Positions 12,701-20,000 of a stretch of 64,000 bases of DNA are shown here, one piece after another. A model generated the notes under the pieces. It was given only the letters and a program-made list of their open reading frames with translations. It ran no database searches and was not told the origin of the DNA. The stretch is taken from assembly GCF_029893585.1 (NCBI RefSeq), contig NZ_JARXYX010000017.1, forward strand, positions 62,001 through 126,000, read 5' to 3'. How positions within the stretch are numbered: position 1 is the first letter of the stretch; each line of letters starts with the position of its first letter. The position numbers and the translations under genes were made by a program. This DNA comes from Streptomyces sp. LBL (GTDB taxonomy: Bacteria; Actinomycetota; Actinomycetes; Streptomycetales; Streptomycetaceae).

Positions 12701-15700
12701 GATCGCGGGCAGCGGGTAACGCCGGTGGGCCCACAGCCCGGCCTCACGGTCGAACACCTGCCGCACCAGCTCCTGCCAGGTGGCGGCGGTCCTGTCCATG
12801 ACGAAGGGCACCGTGTTCAGATACATGCCGTACACCCGGTCGGCGCCGGCCACCTCGGGGCGGGCGTCGCAGACGAGCCCCGAGTGGAAGGACTCCTCGT
12901 CGGTGAGCCGGCTCAGCACCGCGAGATGCGCGGCGGTCAGCACACTCTTCAGCGATGCGCCGGCGCGAACGGCGAGCGCGCGCAGCGCGGGCTCCAGGTC
13001 CGCCCAGCGGGTGGCCCGCTGCACCGTGCCCCCGGACGCGCTCCTCGTACCGCGCCAGGCGTCCGGAAGCGTGAACGACGGGTGCTCGGTGACGACCGAC
13101 TTCCAGTAGGCGCGGTCCTCCGCCGACTCGATCGCGGTCAGTTCCCCCGCCACGAAGTCGGCGAAACGGAGCCCGGGCGCCTCATAGGGCTCCACGGCAC
13201 GGCCGTCGCGCACCGCGCGGTAGACGCGGAGCAGTTCCATCAGCAGCGAGTGATGGCTCCACCCCTCCAACAGCGGATGGCATTCGGTGACCGACAGCCA
13301 CCAGCCGCCGTCACCCGTCTCATGGACGAAGAACCGCATCAGCGGCGGACGGGTCAGATCGAACAGCCGGGCGCGCTCCCGGTCGCTGTGCGCCCGCAGT
13401 TCCGCCCGTACCTCAGCCTCGTCCCGGCCGGTGAGATCCTCGGCACCGACCGGGAGCTCGGCCGACTGGTGCACCAGCTGGAGCGGGCGGGAGAACTCCG
13501 ACAGATGCATGGAGGTGCGCAGCACCTCGTGGCGGCCGGTGACCGTCCGCGCCGCCTCGGCCATCGCCTCGGGGGCGTAGGGCTCGGCGTCCCGGATCCG
13601 GAAGGCGGTGACGTTGTGGTAGACGTTGCGGCCGTCCTCGCCGGTCAGCATCTCGATGAGCATGCCGAGCTGGTTCTGCGACAACGGGTAGGCGTCCGTG
13701 ACGCCGGCGGGCAGCAGCGCCCGGTCTTGATCGGTGACCAGCTCGAAGGGCCGTACCCGGTGCTCGGCCGCCACCGCGGGCCGGCCCGTGATCAGTTCCG
13801 CCATGCGGGCGACCGTGCGGTGCCCGAAGACGTCCCGTACGGCGATGTCGAATCCGGCCGCGCGCAGGGAGCCCACCAGGGCCACGGCCCGGATCGAGTC
13901 GCCGCCCAGTTCGAAGAAGTCGGCGTGCACCCCGAGCCGTTCCGAGCCGAGCACGGCGGCCCATACGGCGGCGACCTGCTCCTCCACCGGAGTGCGGGGG
14001 GCGGTCGAGTCGGTGGTCCCGGCGGCCTGCGTTCCGGGGGCGGGCAGCGCCGCCTGGTCCAGCTTGCCGTTGGGGGTCAGCGGAACGGCGTCGAGCACCA
14101 CGAGGGCGGCGGGCACCATGTACTCGGGCAGGGCACGGGACACCGCGGCACGCAGCTCCCGCACATCCGGCTCGACGTCTTCCTCGGGCACGACATAGCC
14201 GGTCAGCCGGCGGTCGCCGGGGGTGTCCTCCCGTACCACGACCACGGCCTGCCGCACACCGGGCAGGGCGGCCAGCGCTGTGGACACCTCGCCGAGTTCG
14301 ATGCGGTAGCCGCGGATTTTGACCTGGTGGTCGATGCGGCCGAGGAATTCGAGGCTGCCGTCGGGTCGGCGGCGGGCCAGGTCCCCGCTGCGGTACATCC
14401 GTGAGCCGGCGGGCCCGAAGGGGTCGGGCACGAAACGGTCAGCGGTCAGATCAGGCCGGTTGAGATAGCCGCGCGCGACCCCGGGACCGGCGACATGGAT
14501 CTCCCCCGGCACCCCGACCGGCACCAGCCGCCCCCGCGCGTCCAGCAGCCGGATCCGCAGGTCGCTCAGCGGCCGGCCGATCCGGTTCGGCGCCAGCCGG
14601 TCCAGGTCCTCGGAGGCCACACGGTAGAAGGTGCTGTGCACGGTGGTCTCGGTGATCCCGTACATGTTGACCAGCGCGGGCCGCTCAAGACCCATCTGCT
14701 CGGTCCACGGCTCCAGCGCGGCCACTTCGATCTTCTCCCCGGCGAACACGACCGCACGCAGGGCGAGTTGGTGGATGCGGGGGTCGTTGTCGGCGGCTGC
14801 GGAGACCAGGCCGCGGAAGGCGGTGGGGGTCTGGCTGAGGACGGTGACGTGTTCCCGTACGAGCAGGTCGAGGAAGTCGTCCGGGGAGCGGGTGGTGTCC
14901 TGCGGGACGACGATCAGTGATCCGCCGTGGAGCAGCGCGCCCCACATCTCGAACACCGATACGTCGAAGGCGTAGGAGTGGGCCATGGACCATACGTCGG
15001 AGGTGTCGAAGGCGTAGTGCTCCTGGGCGGTGGTCATCAGCCGTACGACGTTGGTGTGGGTGAGTGCGACACCCTTGGGTCGGCCGGTGGAGCCCGAGGT
15101 GTAGATGGTGTAGATCAGGTTCTCGGGTGTGGCGACGGGGGCGGGGTTGCTGACTGGTTCGGCGGCCACCGCGGCGGCGTCGGCGCCGTCCAGGACGAGT
15201 AGGCGGCCGTCGTGGATCCCTTCCAGCCGGGGGGCGAGAGCGGTGCTGGTGATGACGAGGTGGGCCTGTGCGTCGGAGACGATGTGGCCGAGGCGTTCGG
15301 TGGGGTTGGCCGGGTCCAGGGGAAGATAGCCGGCACCCGACTTGAGGATGCCGAGGATCGTGGGGATGAGGTCGGGGCCGCGGTCCAGGCAGATCCCGAT
15401 GAGACGTTCCGGAGCCGCGCCCAACGCCCGCAGCCGATGGGCAATGCGGTTGGCCCTCTCGTTCAGCTCCCGGTAGGTGAGGACGGACGTGCCCGCCCGT
15501 ACCGCGATCGCGTCCGGGCTCGCCGCCACCCGCGCCTCGAACAACTCGTGGACACAGGCCGTGACCGGAACCTGACGGTCCTCGGTGAACGACTCCGCGG
15601 CCGCGGACCGTTCGGCCTCGTCCAGGAACTCCAGCGCGGAGACCGGCACGCCGGGGCGGTGCACCGCGTCGTCGAGCAGCAGCGCGAAGTGGCGGGCCAT

Positions 15701-17071
15701 CCGGCGGGCGGTCGCTTCGTCGAACAAGGCGGTGGCGTACTGGAGTTGAGCGTCGAAGCCGCCGTCCGGCCGTTCCTGGACCTGGAGAGTCAGCTCGCAC
15801 TTGGCGACGCCGTCGCTCAACAGGAACGGTTCCGTGCGCAGTCCGGGCAGCTCGAAGGCGTCGTAGCGCCACTCGTGCAGGGTGAATCCCACCTGGTACA
15901 GCGGGGTGCGGGAGAGGTCGCGCTGCGGCTGCAGTTCGTCCACCAGCCGCGCGAACGGGACCTCCTGGTGGTCGAAGGCGTCCAGCACCGTGGCGCGGCC
16001 CTCGGCCAGCAGGTCGCCGAAGCTCGCGCCGTCCGCCCAACGCGCCCGCATCACCAGGCTGTTGATGCCGTAGCCCATCATCCCCTGGAGCTCCGGACGG
16101 ACCCGGCCGGAGACCACGGTGCCGACGGGCACGTCGGTGCGGCCCGTGTACCGGGACACCAGCACCTGGAAGGCGGTCAGCAGCACCGTGAACGGCGTGG
16201 TGTCGGACGTGAGCGCGAGTTCCCTGACCAGGTCCGCGACGCCGTCGGTCAGCGGGCACGACACGTCCGCGCCCCTGGAGTCGCGGACAGTGGGGCGTGG
16301 CCGGTCGGTGGGCACCTCGACCGGCTCGACCCCGGCGAGCCGGGTGCGCCAGTGGGCGAGCTGCTTCTCCAGCCGGCCGCCGGTCAGCCGCTCGCGCTGC
16401 CAGGCGGCGTAGTCGGCGTACTGGAGTGAGGGGGCGGGCAGCGCGGCGCTGACGCCCTGCGTGTGCGCCGTGTACAGGGTGGACAGCTCACCGCCGAACA
16501 CCCGGGTGGACCAGGCGTCGCACGCGATGTGGTGAAAGACCACGACGAGTACGTGGTCGTCCTCGGCGAGCCGCAGCAATGTGCCGCGGACCGGCCACTC
16601 CTCCGCCAGGTCGAACGGCACGTCCAGGGCCCGGCGAACGGCGTCCCGGGCCCAGCTCTCCCGCCCGTCCGGTGAGAGCGAGCCCGGCGCGCCGAGGAGT
16701 CCGAGCCCCAGGGGGCCGGGCTCGTCGATGATCTGCACCGGCTCGTCACCGTCCATCGCGTACCGGGTGCGCAGGATCTCGTGGCGCGCGCACACCTCGT
16801 CGAAGGCCCGCTCCAGCGCCGCCGGGTCCAGTCGGCCGCGCAGCCGCAGCACCAGCGGCACGAGGTACTCGGTGCTCTCCGGCTCCAGCCGGTTGAGGAA
16901 CCACATCTGCTGCTGGCCGTGCGAGAGCCGCAGCGGAAGGGAGCGGTCCGCGCGAGCGATGGCGGGGCGTCCCCGGCGGGAACCCCTGCGCCCCGCCAGG
17001 CGGCGGCGCAGCAGCGCCTCGATGTCTGTGCCGGCCTCGGTCGCCGGCTCGCCCGTCTGGTCGATGCTCAT
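1..17071 (-). CDS. Five-module NRPS ending in a PBP-type thioesterase domain (partial, runs off left edge)
   Basis: Peptide synthetase that activates, tethers and condenses five residues and probably cyclises the chain. At least 5690 codons stay in one frame from an ATG that overlaps the upstream TGA (ATGA). Domains by approximate residue: C 25-470 (HHIACDAW at 180), A 480-980, T 1057 (LGGDS); C (ECHPLLEGW, 1270), A, T 2133; C (SHAVLEGW, 2344), A, T 3202; C (SHAVTEGW, 3420), A, T 4290; C (SHVILEGW, 4507), A, T 5369 (LGGHS); serine hydrolase domain from 5440. Hand-aligned specificity codes for the five A domains are DVFSVAMVH, DLPKVGEVG, DALWLGGTF (valine-like), DIWEVTADD and DVFSVAMVH again. 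No separate epimerisation domain is seen; GGDS-type T domains before the four atypical C domains leave room for dual C/E function. The C-terminus lies outside the window. Confidence 0.95.
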   Translation of the reverse strand, partial: MSIDQTGEPATEAGTDIEALLRRRLAGRRGSRRGRPAIARADRSLPLRLSHGQQQMWFLNRLEPESTEYLVPLVLRLRGRLDPAALERAFDEVCARHEILRTRYAMDGDEPVQIIDEPGPLGLGLLGAPGSLSPDGRESWARDAVRRALDVPFDLAEEWPVRGTLLRLAEDDHVLVVVFHHIACDAWSTRVFGGELSTLYTAHTQGVSAALPAPSLQYADYAAWQRERLTGGRLEKQLAHWRTRLAGVEPVEVPTDRPRPTVRDSRGADVSCPLTDGVADLVRELALTSDTTPFTVLLTAFQVLVSRYTGRTDVPVGTVVSGRVRPELQGMMGYGINSLVMRARWADGASFGDLLAEGRATVLDAFDHQEVPFARLVDELQPQRDLSRTPLYQVGFTLHEWRYDAFELPGLRTEPFLLSDGVAKCELTLQVQERPDGGFDAQLQYATALFDEATARRMARHFALLLDDAVHRPGVPVSALEFLDEAERSAAAESFTEDRQVPVTACVHELFEARVAASPDAIAVRAGTSVLTYRELNERANRIAHRLRALGAAPERLIGICLDRGPDLIPTILGILKSGAGYLPLDPANPTERLGHIVSDAQAHLVITSTALAPRLEGIHDGRLLVLDGADAAAVAAEPVSNPAPVATPENLIYTIYTSGSTGRPKGVALTHTNVVRLMTTAQEHYAFDTSDVWSMAHSYAFDVSVFEMWGALLHGGSLIVVPQDTTRSPDDFLDLLVREHVTVLSQTPTAFRGLVSAAADNDPRIHQLALRAVVFAGEKIEVAALEPWTEQMGLERPALVNMYGITETTVHSTFYRVASEDLDRLAPNRIGRPLSDLRIRLLDARGRLVPVGVPGEIHVAGPGVARGYLNRPDLTADRFVPDPFGPAGSRMYRSGDLARRRPDGSLEFLGRIDHQVKIRGYRIELGEVSTALAALPGVRQAVVVVREDTPGDRRLTGYVVPEEDVEPDVRELRAAVSRALPEYMVPAALVVLDAVPLTPNGKLDQAALPAPGTQAAGTTDSTAPRTPVEEQVAAVWAAVLGSERLGVHADFFELGGDSIRAVALVGSLRAAGFDIAVRDVFGHRTVARMAELITGRPAVAAEHRVRPFELVTDQDRALLPAGVTDAYPLSQNQLGMLIEMLTGEDGRNVYHNVTAFRIRDAEPYAPEAMAEAARTVTGRHEVLRTSMHLSEFSRPLQLVHQSAELPVGAEDLTGRDEAEVRAELRAHSDRERARLFDLTRPPLMRFFVHETGDGGWWLSVTECHPLLEGWSHHSLLMELLRVYRAVRDGRAVEPYEAPGLRFADFVAGELTAIESAEDRAYWKSVVTEHPSFTLPDAWRGTRSASGGTVQRATRWADLEPALRALAVRAGASLKSVLTAAHLAVLSRLTDEESFHSGLVCDARPEVAGADRVYGMYLNTVPFVMDRTAATWQELVRQVFDREAGLWAHRRYPLPAIQSEFSGGGRLLDVYFNYQDFRQVDGEFVDHTEGFDDSPTEFPLTVSSRSGHIILTAAPHALSDAALDRVSALYRSVLEAMAADPGGDARAALLPEEERALLLGDWAVRAGEPRSTPVPRLIERTAAKVPGAPAVVAADVTLSHRELDERANRIAHELRALGVGPETVVAVLLDRTPELLPTLLGVWKAGAAYVPMDTSWPAARLRAVTADASAPVLVTVSDHAGTAAEVFAGPVLYADLLTEGRAEPPAVDIDPDTLAYVIYTSGSTGRPKGVQISHRNLAGYLSWAVDDYLAGGTAASCDAPLFSSVAFDLVVPTLYAPLLAGGAVRLFGSGRDLSELGGWLADNGPYGFVKLTPGHLEMLTHQVPAERATGLAPVLVVGGEALLARTAGHWAAALGGARVVNEYGPTEITVGNSVFDVRDDGALEAAEVVPIGGPVPGTSMYVLDARMQPVPAGVTGELYIGGAGVARGYAGRPDATAERFVPDPYGAAGSRLYRTGDVARVLPGGIVDFLGRADDQVKVRGYRVEPGEIDAVLGEYPAVVEARTVVREDAPGERRLVAYVVPADVEGPGVEGPGVKGLGVEGPRVDAAAVAAHCAARLPEYMVPSAFVALAALPLTANGKLDRRALPVPADDGHRTAFVAPRTETEERVAAVWRTALGVERVGVEDGFFELGGDSIRAVGLVGVLRAAGYDVTVRDVFECRTVARLCERLTGRPAPASAPAPVLPFSLLSDADRQALPAGLLDAYPLSQNQLGMLVENLTDDSREAYHDLTSFLLRDERPFDFGVFEESLRTVTARHDILRTSVDLTGYGVPLQLVHAEPAVPCGWTDLRGLDDDGQRRILETFTARERGRPFDLESDAPLLRIHVHVQRDDSWRCSFTKSHAVLEGWSYHTLLAELVETYRTLRDGAPAGPYEAPALRYADAVAAELAALNSPADQAYWASVVRDRTGFRLPEAWRGDAGAPVERIGAGFSYADLEPRLRSLAAEAGVPLKSVLFAAHLTVLARLTDEPEFLTGLVGHTRPELPGADRLLGMYLNTLPFGYGEAARSARTWGELAREVFAGETEAWPHRHYPMPAIQSAFGSGRRLVEVLFSHLDFGAAGHDSAEDEGNGINSSSTEFALWITTLGGVLSLRSDSRALTRTGAERMAAMYRSALEAMAADGPDGDARGHRLPEAEYETVVRGWSGVARAESESAPVTTVHGEFEARAAAAPEAVALTAADGTVWSYAELDARATSVADALLAAGVTPGAVVGVCLDRSATLVAALLGVLKAGAAYLPLDPEYPAGRLTFMADDAAAAALVTTDALTDRLSGWSGPVVHADRADALPRAARPGVPVTAEDLAYVMYTSGSTGAPKGVAVPHRAVVRLVREAGYLRLGPETRFAHASSVSFDAATLELWGPLLSGGRIVVLERESVLQPEALAAALRENAVTHLWQTASLFNHTVATVPDAVASVGTVLVGGEALDPVTIRRVLAQGAPGRLLNGYGPTENTTFSTWHLVDQLAQDAVSVPIGTPVPRSRAHVVDAALRPVAVGVPGELLVGGPGLAHGYRGRPALTADRFVPDPWGPAGSRLYRTGDLVRWLPDGGLEYLGRADQQVKLRGYRIEPGEIEARLTAHDDVAQARVVVREDDRGERLLVAYAVPVGARPLPAPAALLEHLAEELPPYMLPAAFVELVRIPLTANGKLDHRALPAPTDSDRAAGAAGAVTARTPVETRLTEIWATVLDLDVDRAGVEESFFDLGGDSIRAVALVGAIRAAGFDISVRDLFERRTVAALAELITGRPAPAATDEPVKPFTLLTDEDRGRLPAGLDDAYPLTQVQTGMLVEMLAEDGRAAYHHAATYRVRDAVPFDEDALRAAVTTVAGRHDILRTSFDLAGCSVPVQLVHSPDELTVAVAVHALDGTDEDARAAELETFLTAERAAVFAVEPGRPLWRVSVHTEPPAAAGSGGWWLGLTQSHAVTEGWSQHALLMELVETYQALRDGRRPTAPETPGVRFADTVHAELASLASPEDRAFWHATVADRPPLVLPAAWADSGDGPDTAYDVPVPLRDLESRLRLLASASGASFKSVLLAAHLTVLGRLTDEASFHTGLICDTRPEVVGADRVYGMYVNTLPFPHERTARTWRDLVARVFAREAEMWPHRRFPLPEIQREAGGERLIDVIFNYQHFHVVDEDTVDVATALGSGATEFDLEVNTSGAGLKLKTHTRVVSRERGAALGAMYRAVLEAMADDPDGDAREAFLPDADRERLAAWTRTEREPVWVAPEEEFARWAALHPGRPALVADNGEFLTYGEADTRADRLARRLRAAGVGPDTVVGLCADRSPRTVLAVLAVLKAGGAYLPLDPEYPPERLAFLAEDAGVRVLLTERRLTGLLDAALAGLPGGPPRTVLLDEPGTSLDAGEQAEPPVTGPLPAAGPENLAYVLYTSGSTGRPKGVLVHRRGMGNHLLAKIEDLALTESDRVVHNAPLSFDISVWQMLAPLTVGAQVRVVDRDSAGDPLELFPRACAERATVLEVVPSLLRAALDAWATGALTRTLPELRWMVVTGEALPPDLCRRWFERFPLVPMVNAYGPTECSDDVTHALLDRAGPAGRTRVTIGRPVRNTRLHVLDERLRRVPVGAPGELYVAGDGVARGYGGRPALTAERFLPDPIGPPGSRLYRTGDVAAWNADGGLEFLGRVDHQVKLRGVRMELGEIENALTDRPDVSAAAVLVREDVPGVQRLVAYLVPAASATGEQAPAADPAAIREELGRLLPAAMVPSALVILGELPLTPNGKIDRKALPAPASALDNRARTAPRTAAEAAVAEVWSRVLEVAELGVEDDFFESGGDSLRAVAVVGALRGKGLRASVRDLFRHRTVAALTAALDGRTAGTGAGEAPEPAATAVPVAPFALIDAADRATLPEDATDAYPLSQVQLAMIGEQLADDGRGAYHTVVSLRIHDDGPFSETALRRAVQEITARHEVLRTSARVTGHRVPMQVVHATAEVPVAVHDLRSADRAGLEREFRAFVAAQRSDLFELGAAPLLRVFAHRESERTWWLTFTQSHVILEGWSQHTLQMELLDAYREARDTGRISAYQAPSVRFADVLAGELAALTSAEDRAFWERIVTGHTPLTPPAPWAGDPALPRESYGVRVELDGLAPTLRARAKEAGVPFKTVMLAAHLKVMSQLTESEAFHTGVVFHTRPEAPGAERLVGMLLNTLPFPYDRTARTWDELLRQVFERETEIWGHRAYPLPAIQREWGGGRRLLDIHFNYVDFHQVDRGRVDAGAGVSEAPTEFGLSVQVHGDRWIGLHSDTHLLSRADADRMAAMYRSVLEAIAHGLDGDARAVHLPGGELEQLLGSAASGAAAGEPVTACVHELFEARVAASPDTVAVRAGTSHLTYRELNEHANRIAHHLRTLATTPEHLIGVCLDRGPDLIPTLLGILKAGAAYLPLDPANPTERLGHIVTDAQAHLVITTTTLANKLNTIYNGPLLILDGPDAAALASAPTHNPAPVATPENLIYTIYTSGSTGRPKGVALTHTNVVRLMTTAQEHYAFDTSDVWSMAHSYAFDVSVFEMWGALLHGGSLIVVPQDTTRSPDDFLDLLIREHVTVLSQTPTAFRGLVSAAADNDPRIHQLALRAVVFAGEKLETTALTPWTDRMGPEQPALVNMYGITETTVHSTIHQLTAEDLNPQTPNRIGRPLSDLRIRLLDTAGHLVPTGVPGEIHVAGPGIARGYLNRPALTADRFTPDPHGPAGSRMYRSGDLARRRPDGSLEFLGRIDHQVKIRGYRIELGEVQSVVLEHPAVRQAVVIAREDRAGDVRLAAYWVPQASGDADATALAAHCAGRLPEYMVPAAFTRLDAIPLTPNGKLDQRALPAPDRTAVAASAAYAAPVTDEERRLAAVWEQVLDIERVGRDDGFFALGGHSILVPQVILAARETGVPVTALMLYQHPTLAALAAAAAEQAEQSAGAEQAEQSAGREQAPEQRAVTPGSARGGAARAPRREAVSEAMAAHAVPGAAVAVLRDGEVADVETYGTLRAGGTQAVTSDTLFRVGSASKFVTALGVLRLADAGAFSLDEDVNTLLTTWRVPGEDTDVPVTARALLGHLSGLTPYAGEPRRPLLRVLRHHVRREFVPGQVFRNANVHYAVLQQLVADVTGEAFGAAMRRTVLEPLGMDSSGYELRFPRTAGLPVALGHHDDGTPLADGWLPRTDVAAAGLWTTAADLGTALLALRRSYHGLSGALL
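1355..2206. repeat. Near-identical A-domain tract, copy in last module
   Basis: Bases 1355-1475 and 1821-2206 match 14288-14408 and 14754-15139 almost base for base at a constant offset of 12,933. Only a few mismatches were seen by eye, for example around 1926-1930. The stretch between them (about 1480-1815) is clearly more diverged. Both copies encode the core of an A domain with the same nine-residue code. The pattern of identity islands at a constant offset suggests module duplication followed by patchy gene conversion. Confidence 0.85.
14288..15139. repeat. Near-identical A-domain tract, copy in first module of the five-module NRPS
   Basis: Partner of 1355-2206. The two identity islands cover the segment from the nucleotide-binding signature (YTIYTSGSTG) through the VLSQTPT substrate-pocket region, and the later GRIDHQVKIRGYRIELGE segment. 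The N-terminal part of this A domain and its surroundings differ more from the other copy. Confidence 0.85.
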
Positions 17072-20000
17072 GCCTGGTGCTCCTCGTCTCGCGCAGTGGC
17101 GAACTCCGTACCGAAGCGGGAGTCCTCGCTGAGCTGGTGGATCTCGGCGCGGATGGCGTCCTCCACCGCTTTGGCCTGTCCGGCGACGGTCGGGTGCTCG
17201 AAGACCACGCGGACCGGAAGGCTGATCTCGTACTCGTCCTGGAGTGCGGCTATCAGGCGGATGGCGAGGATCGAATTGCCGCCGGAGCGGAAGAAGTTGT
17301 CGTCGGGGCCGGCCGTCCGGCCGAGTACCTCGTGCCAGATCTCGCCGATGGCCTCCTCGACGATGCTCAGCGGCGCGTCGCCCGTGGCCGGTCGCGGTGA
17401 CGCGGCCGGGTCGGGCAGGGCGGCACGGTCGAGCTTGCCGTTGGCGTTGAGCGGGATCAGCGGTACGGGAACGAAGACGGCGGGGACCATGTAGTGCGGC
17501 AGCCGTTGCCCGCAGTGGGCGGCCAGCTGTTCGTCGTCCGGGCACGGGGCGCCGTCGGCCGGGACCACATAGGCGACCAGGGAGAGGTCGCCCGAGGGGC
17601 CCGGGAGAGCGATCACCACCGTGTCGCGCAGCCCGTCATGGGTGGCCAGCACGGACCGCACCTCGCCGAGTTCGATCCGGTGCCCGAGGATCTTCACCTG
17701 GTCGTCGTTGCGGCCCAGGAAGTCGACCGCCCCGCCGGGCCGCCAGCGCCCGAGGTCCCCGGTGCGGTAGAGCCGGGAGCCGGGCGGACCGTACGGATCG
17801 GGCAGGAACCGGTCGGCCGTAAGACCCGGGCGGCCCAGATAGCCGCGGGCCACACCCGTTCCGCCGACGTGGACCTCGCCCACGCCGCCGATCGGAACCT
17901 GCCGCAGCTGCTCGTCGAGGATCCGCATCACCATGCCCGGCAGCGGCGACCCGATGGGCACCACCCCGTCGGCGACGGGCGCCGTCAGCGGGTGTACGCA
18001 GGTGCCGACGGACGCCTCGGTCGGCCCGTACTCGTTGATGAGCCGGTCCGGGCCCAGCAGCCGCGCCCACCGGTCGGCGAGCCGTCCCTGCAGAGCCTCG
18101 CCCGCCACCACCACGACCCGGGCCAGCCCCTCGGCCTGCTCGTCGTCCAACTGGTGGCCCAGGATCTCCAGATGGCCGGGGGTCAGCTTCAGGAAGCTGT
18201 ACGGCCCACCGTCCACAAGACGTTTGCCGAGGTCGGACAGGTCCATGTCCTGCGGCAGCAGATGTACCGGCTGACCGGTCGTCAGCGGGGCCCACAAGTT
18301 CGGGACCACCAGGTCGAAGGCCACGGAGGAGAAGACGGCGCTCCCGCCGCCCGCGAACCGGGCGTCCGCGGGGGTGCCGTCGCCGGTTCCTGTTCCGGCC
18401 AGTTCCCCGGCCGCCCAGGCCAGGTGGTTGGCCAGGCCGCGGTGCGGCACTCCCACGCCCTTGGGTGTGCCGGTGGAACCGGAGGTGAAGATCGTGTACG
18501 CCAGGCGGTCGGGATCGGCGGCCACGTCCGGCGCCGTCACGGGCAGCGTCTCGGGCACCGACGCGGGGTCGGCCAGATCGATCACGGTGAACCGGCCGCC
18601 GTGGACGCGGCTCGCGCCGCCGCCGTCGGTGAGGACGATCCGGGCCCCCGCCGCGTCGAGCATCGCGGAGATCCGCTCGGCGGGGAACGACGGATCCAGG
18701 GGCAGATGGGCACCGCCCGCCCGCCACACACCGAGCTGCGCCGCGTGCAGCCAGGGACCTCGGTCCACCAGCACACCCGCCACCGACTCGGGGCCGAAGC
18801 CCAGCTCCGCCAGCCGGTGCGCGATGCGGTGGGCCCGGGTCTGCAGTTCGCGGTACGAGAGCGCGAAGCCGTCGCCGTGCACGGCCACCGCCTCGGGGGT
18901 ACGAGCCGTCCGGGCGGCGATCAGCTCGGGGACCGTGGCTCCCGCGGGCAGCTCCGCCGCCACCGACCAGCCCTCCAGTGTGCGGAGTTCCGCGTCGTCG
19001 AGGAGCTCCAACCGGTCCAGGCGCTGCCCCGGGTCGGTGCTCGCCGCGGCCAGCACGCGCAGCAGATGGCCCGCCAGCCGTTCGGCGGTGGCTTCGTCGA
19101 AGAGGCTGGTGGCGTACTCCAGGGCACCGAAGAGGGTGCCCGCCGGCCCCGGTCGCATCATCAGCGTCAGGTCGGTGTGCGCGATGTTCCAGCCCTCGCG
19201 CAGCTCCGCGAGCTCGGCTTCGGTGTCGCCGATCCGTCCGCTGAACTCGCCGTCGTGCAGGTCGAACGCGGCCTGGTACAGCGGGGTGCGGGACAGGTCA
19301 CGGTCCGGGACGAGGTCCTCCACCAGCCGCTCGAAGGGCAGCTCCTGGTGGGCGAAGGCCTGCTTCGCCGTCGAGGACACCCGCTCCAGGGCTTCGGCGA
19401 AGGTGAGCGAACCGTCCAGACGGCAGCGCAGCACGACGTTGTTGAGGAAGAAGCCGACGACACCGTCGAGTTCGGGCAGTCCGCGTCCCGCGACGGGGGT
19501 GCCCACCGGGATGTCCCACTGACCGCTGTGCCGGCCGAGCACGGTGGCGTACGCCGTCAGCAGCACCATGAACGGGGTGGCGCCCTGCCGCCGGCCGAAC
19601 TCGGTCAGTTGGTCGACGACCTCGGCGGGCACGGTGAACACGGCCGCCGCCCCACGGCCGTCCCGCACCGGGGGACGCGGCCGGTCGGTGGGCAGGGCGA
19701 GCTCCGGAAGATCCCGTAACGCGTCCCGCCAGTAAGCCAGTTCGGGGGCCACGGCCTCGTCGGTGAGCCGTCCGCGCTGCCACACCGCGTAGTCGGCGTA
19801 CTGCACCGGGAGCGCCGGCAGACCGGGAGCGGCGCCGTCCGGCGCAGACCCGGCCAGCTGCCCGAACTCACGCTCCAGCACGGCGCTCGACCAGCCGTCG
19901 GTGGCTATGTGGTGCAGGGCCAGACTCAGCAGCCGGCTGCCGTCGTCCAGACGGATCAGCAGCGCCCGCAGGATCGGGCCGTGCTCCAGATCGAAGCCCT

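Noticed and set aside
5864..14404. Very long plus-strand open frames opposite the NRPS gene (for example 5864-9748 and 10019-14404)
   Set aside because: They are shadows of GC-rich minus-strand coding: composition is Arg/Gly/His/Val-rich without domains, and the minus frame is continuous with clear C, A and T motifs.
1..17071. A possible frameshift or gene break inside the giant NRPS
   Set aside because: Codon phase checked at several points (near 15105, 8658 and 2-40) agrees with the start at 17071, and no in-frame stop was noticed.
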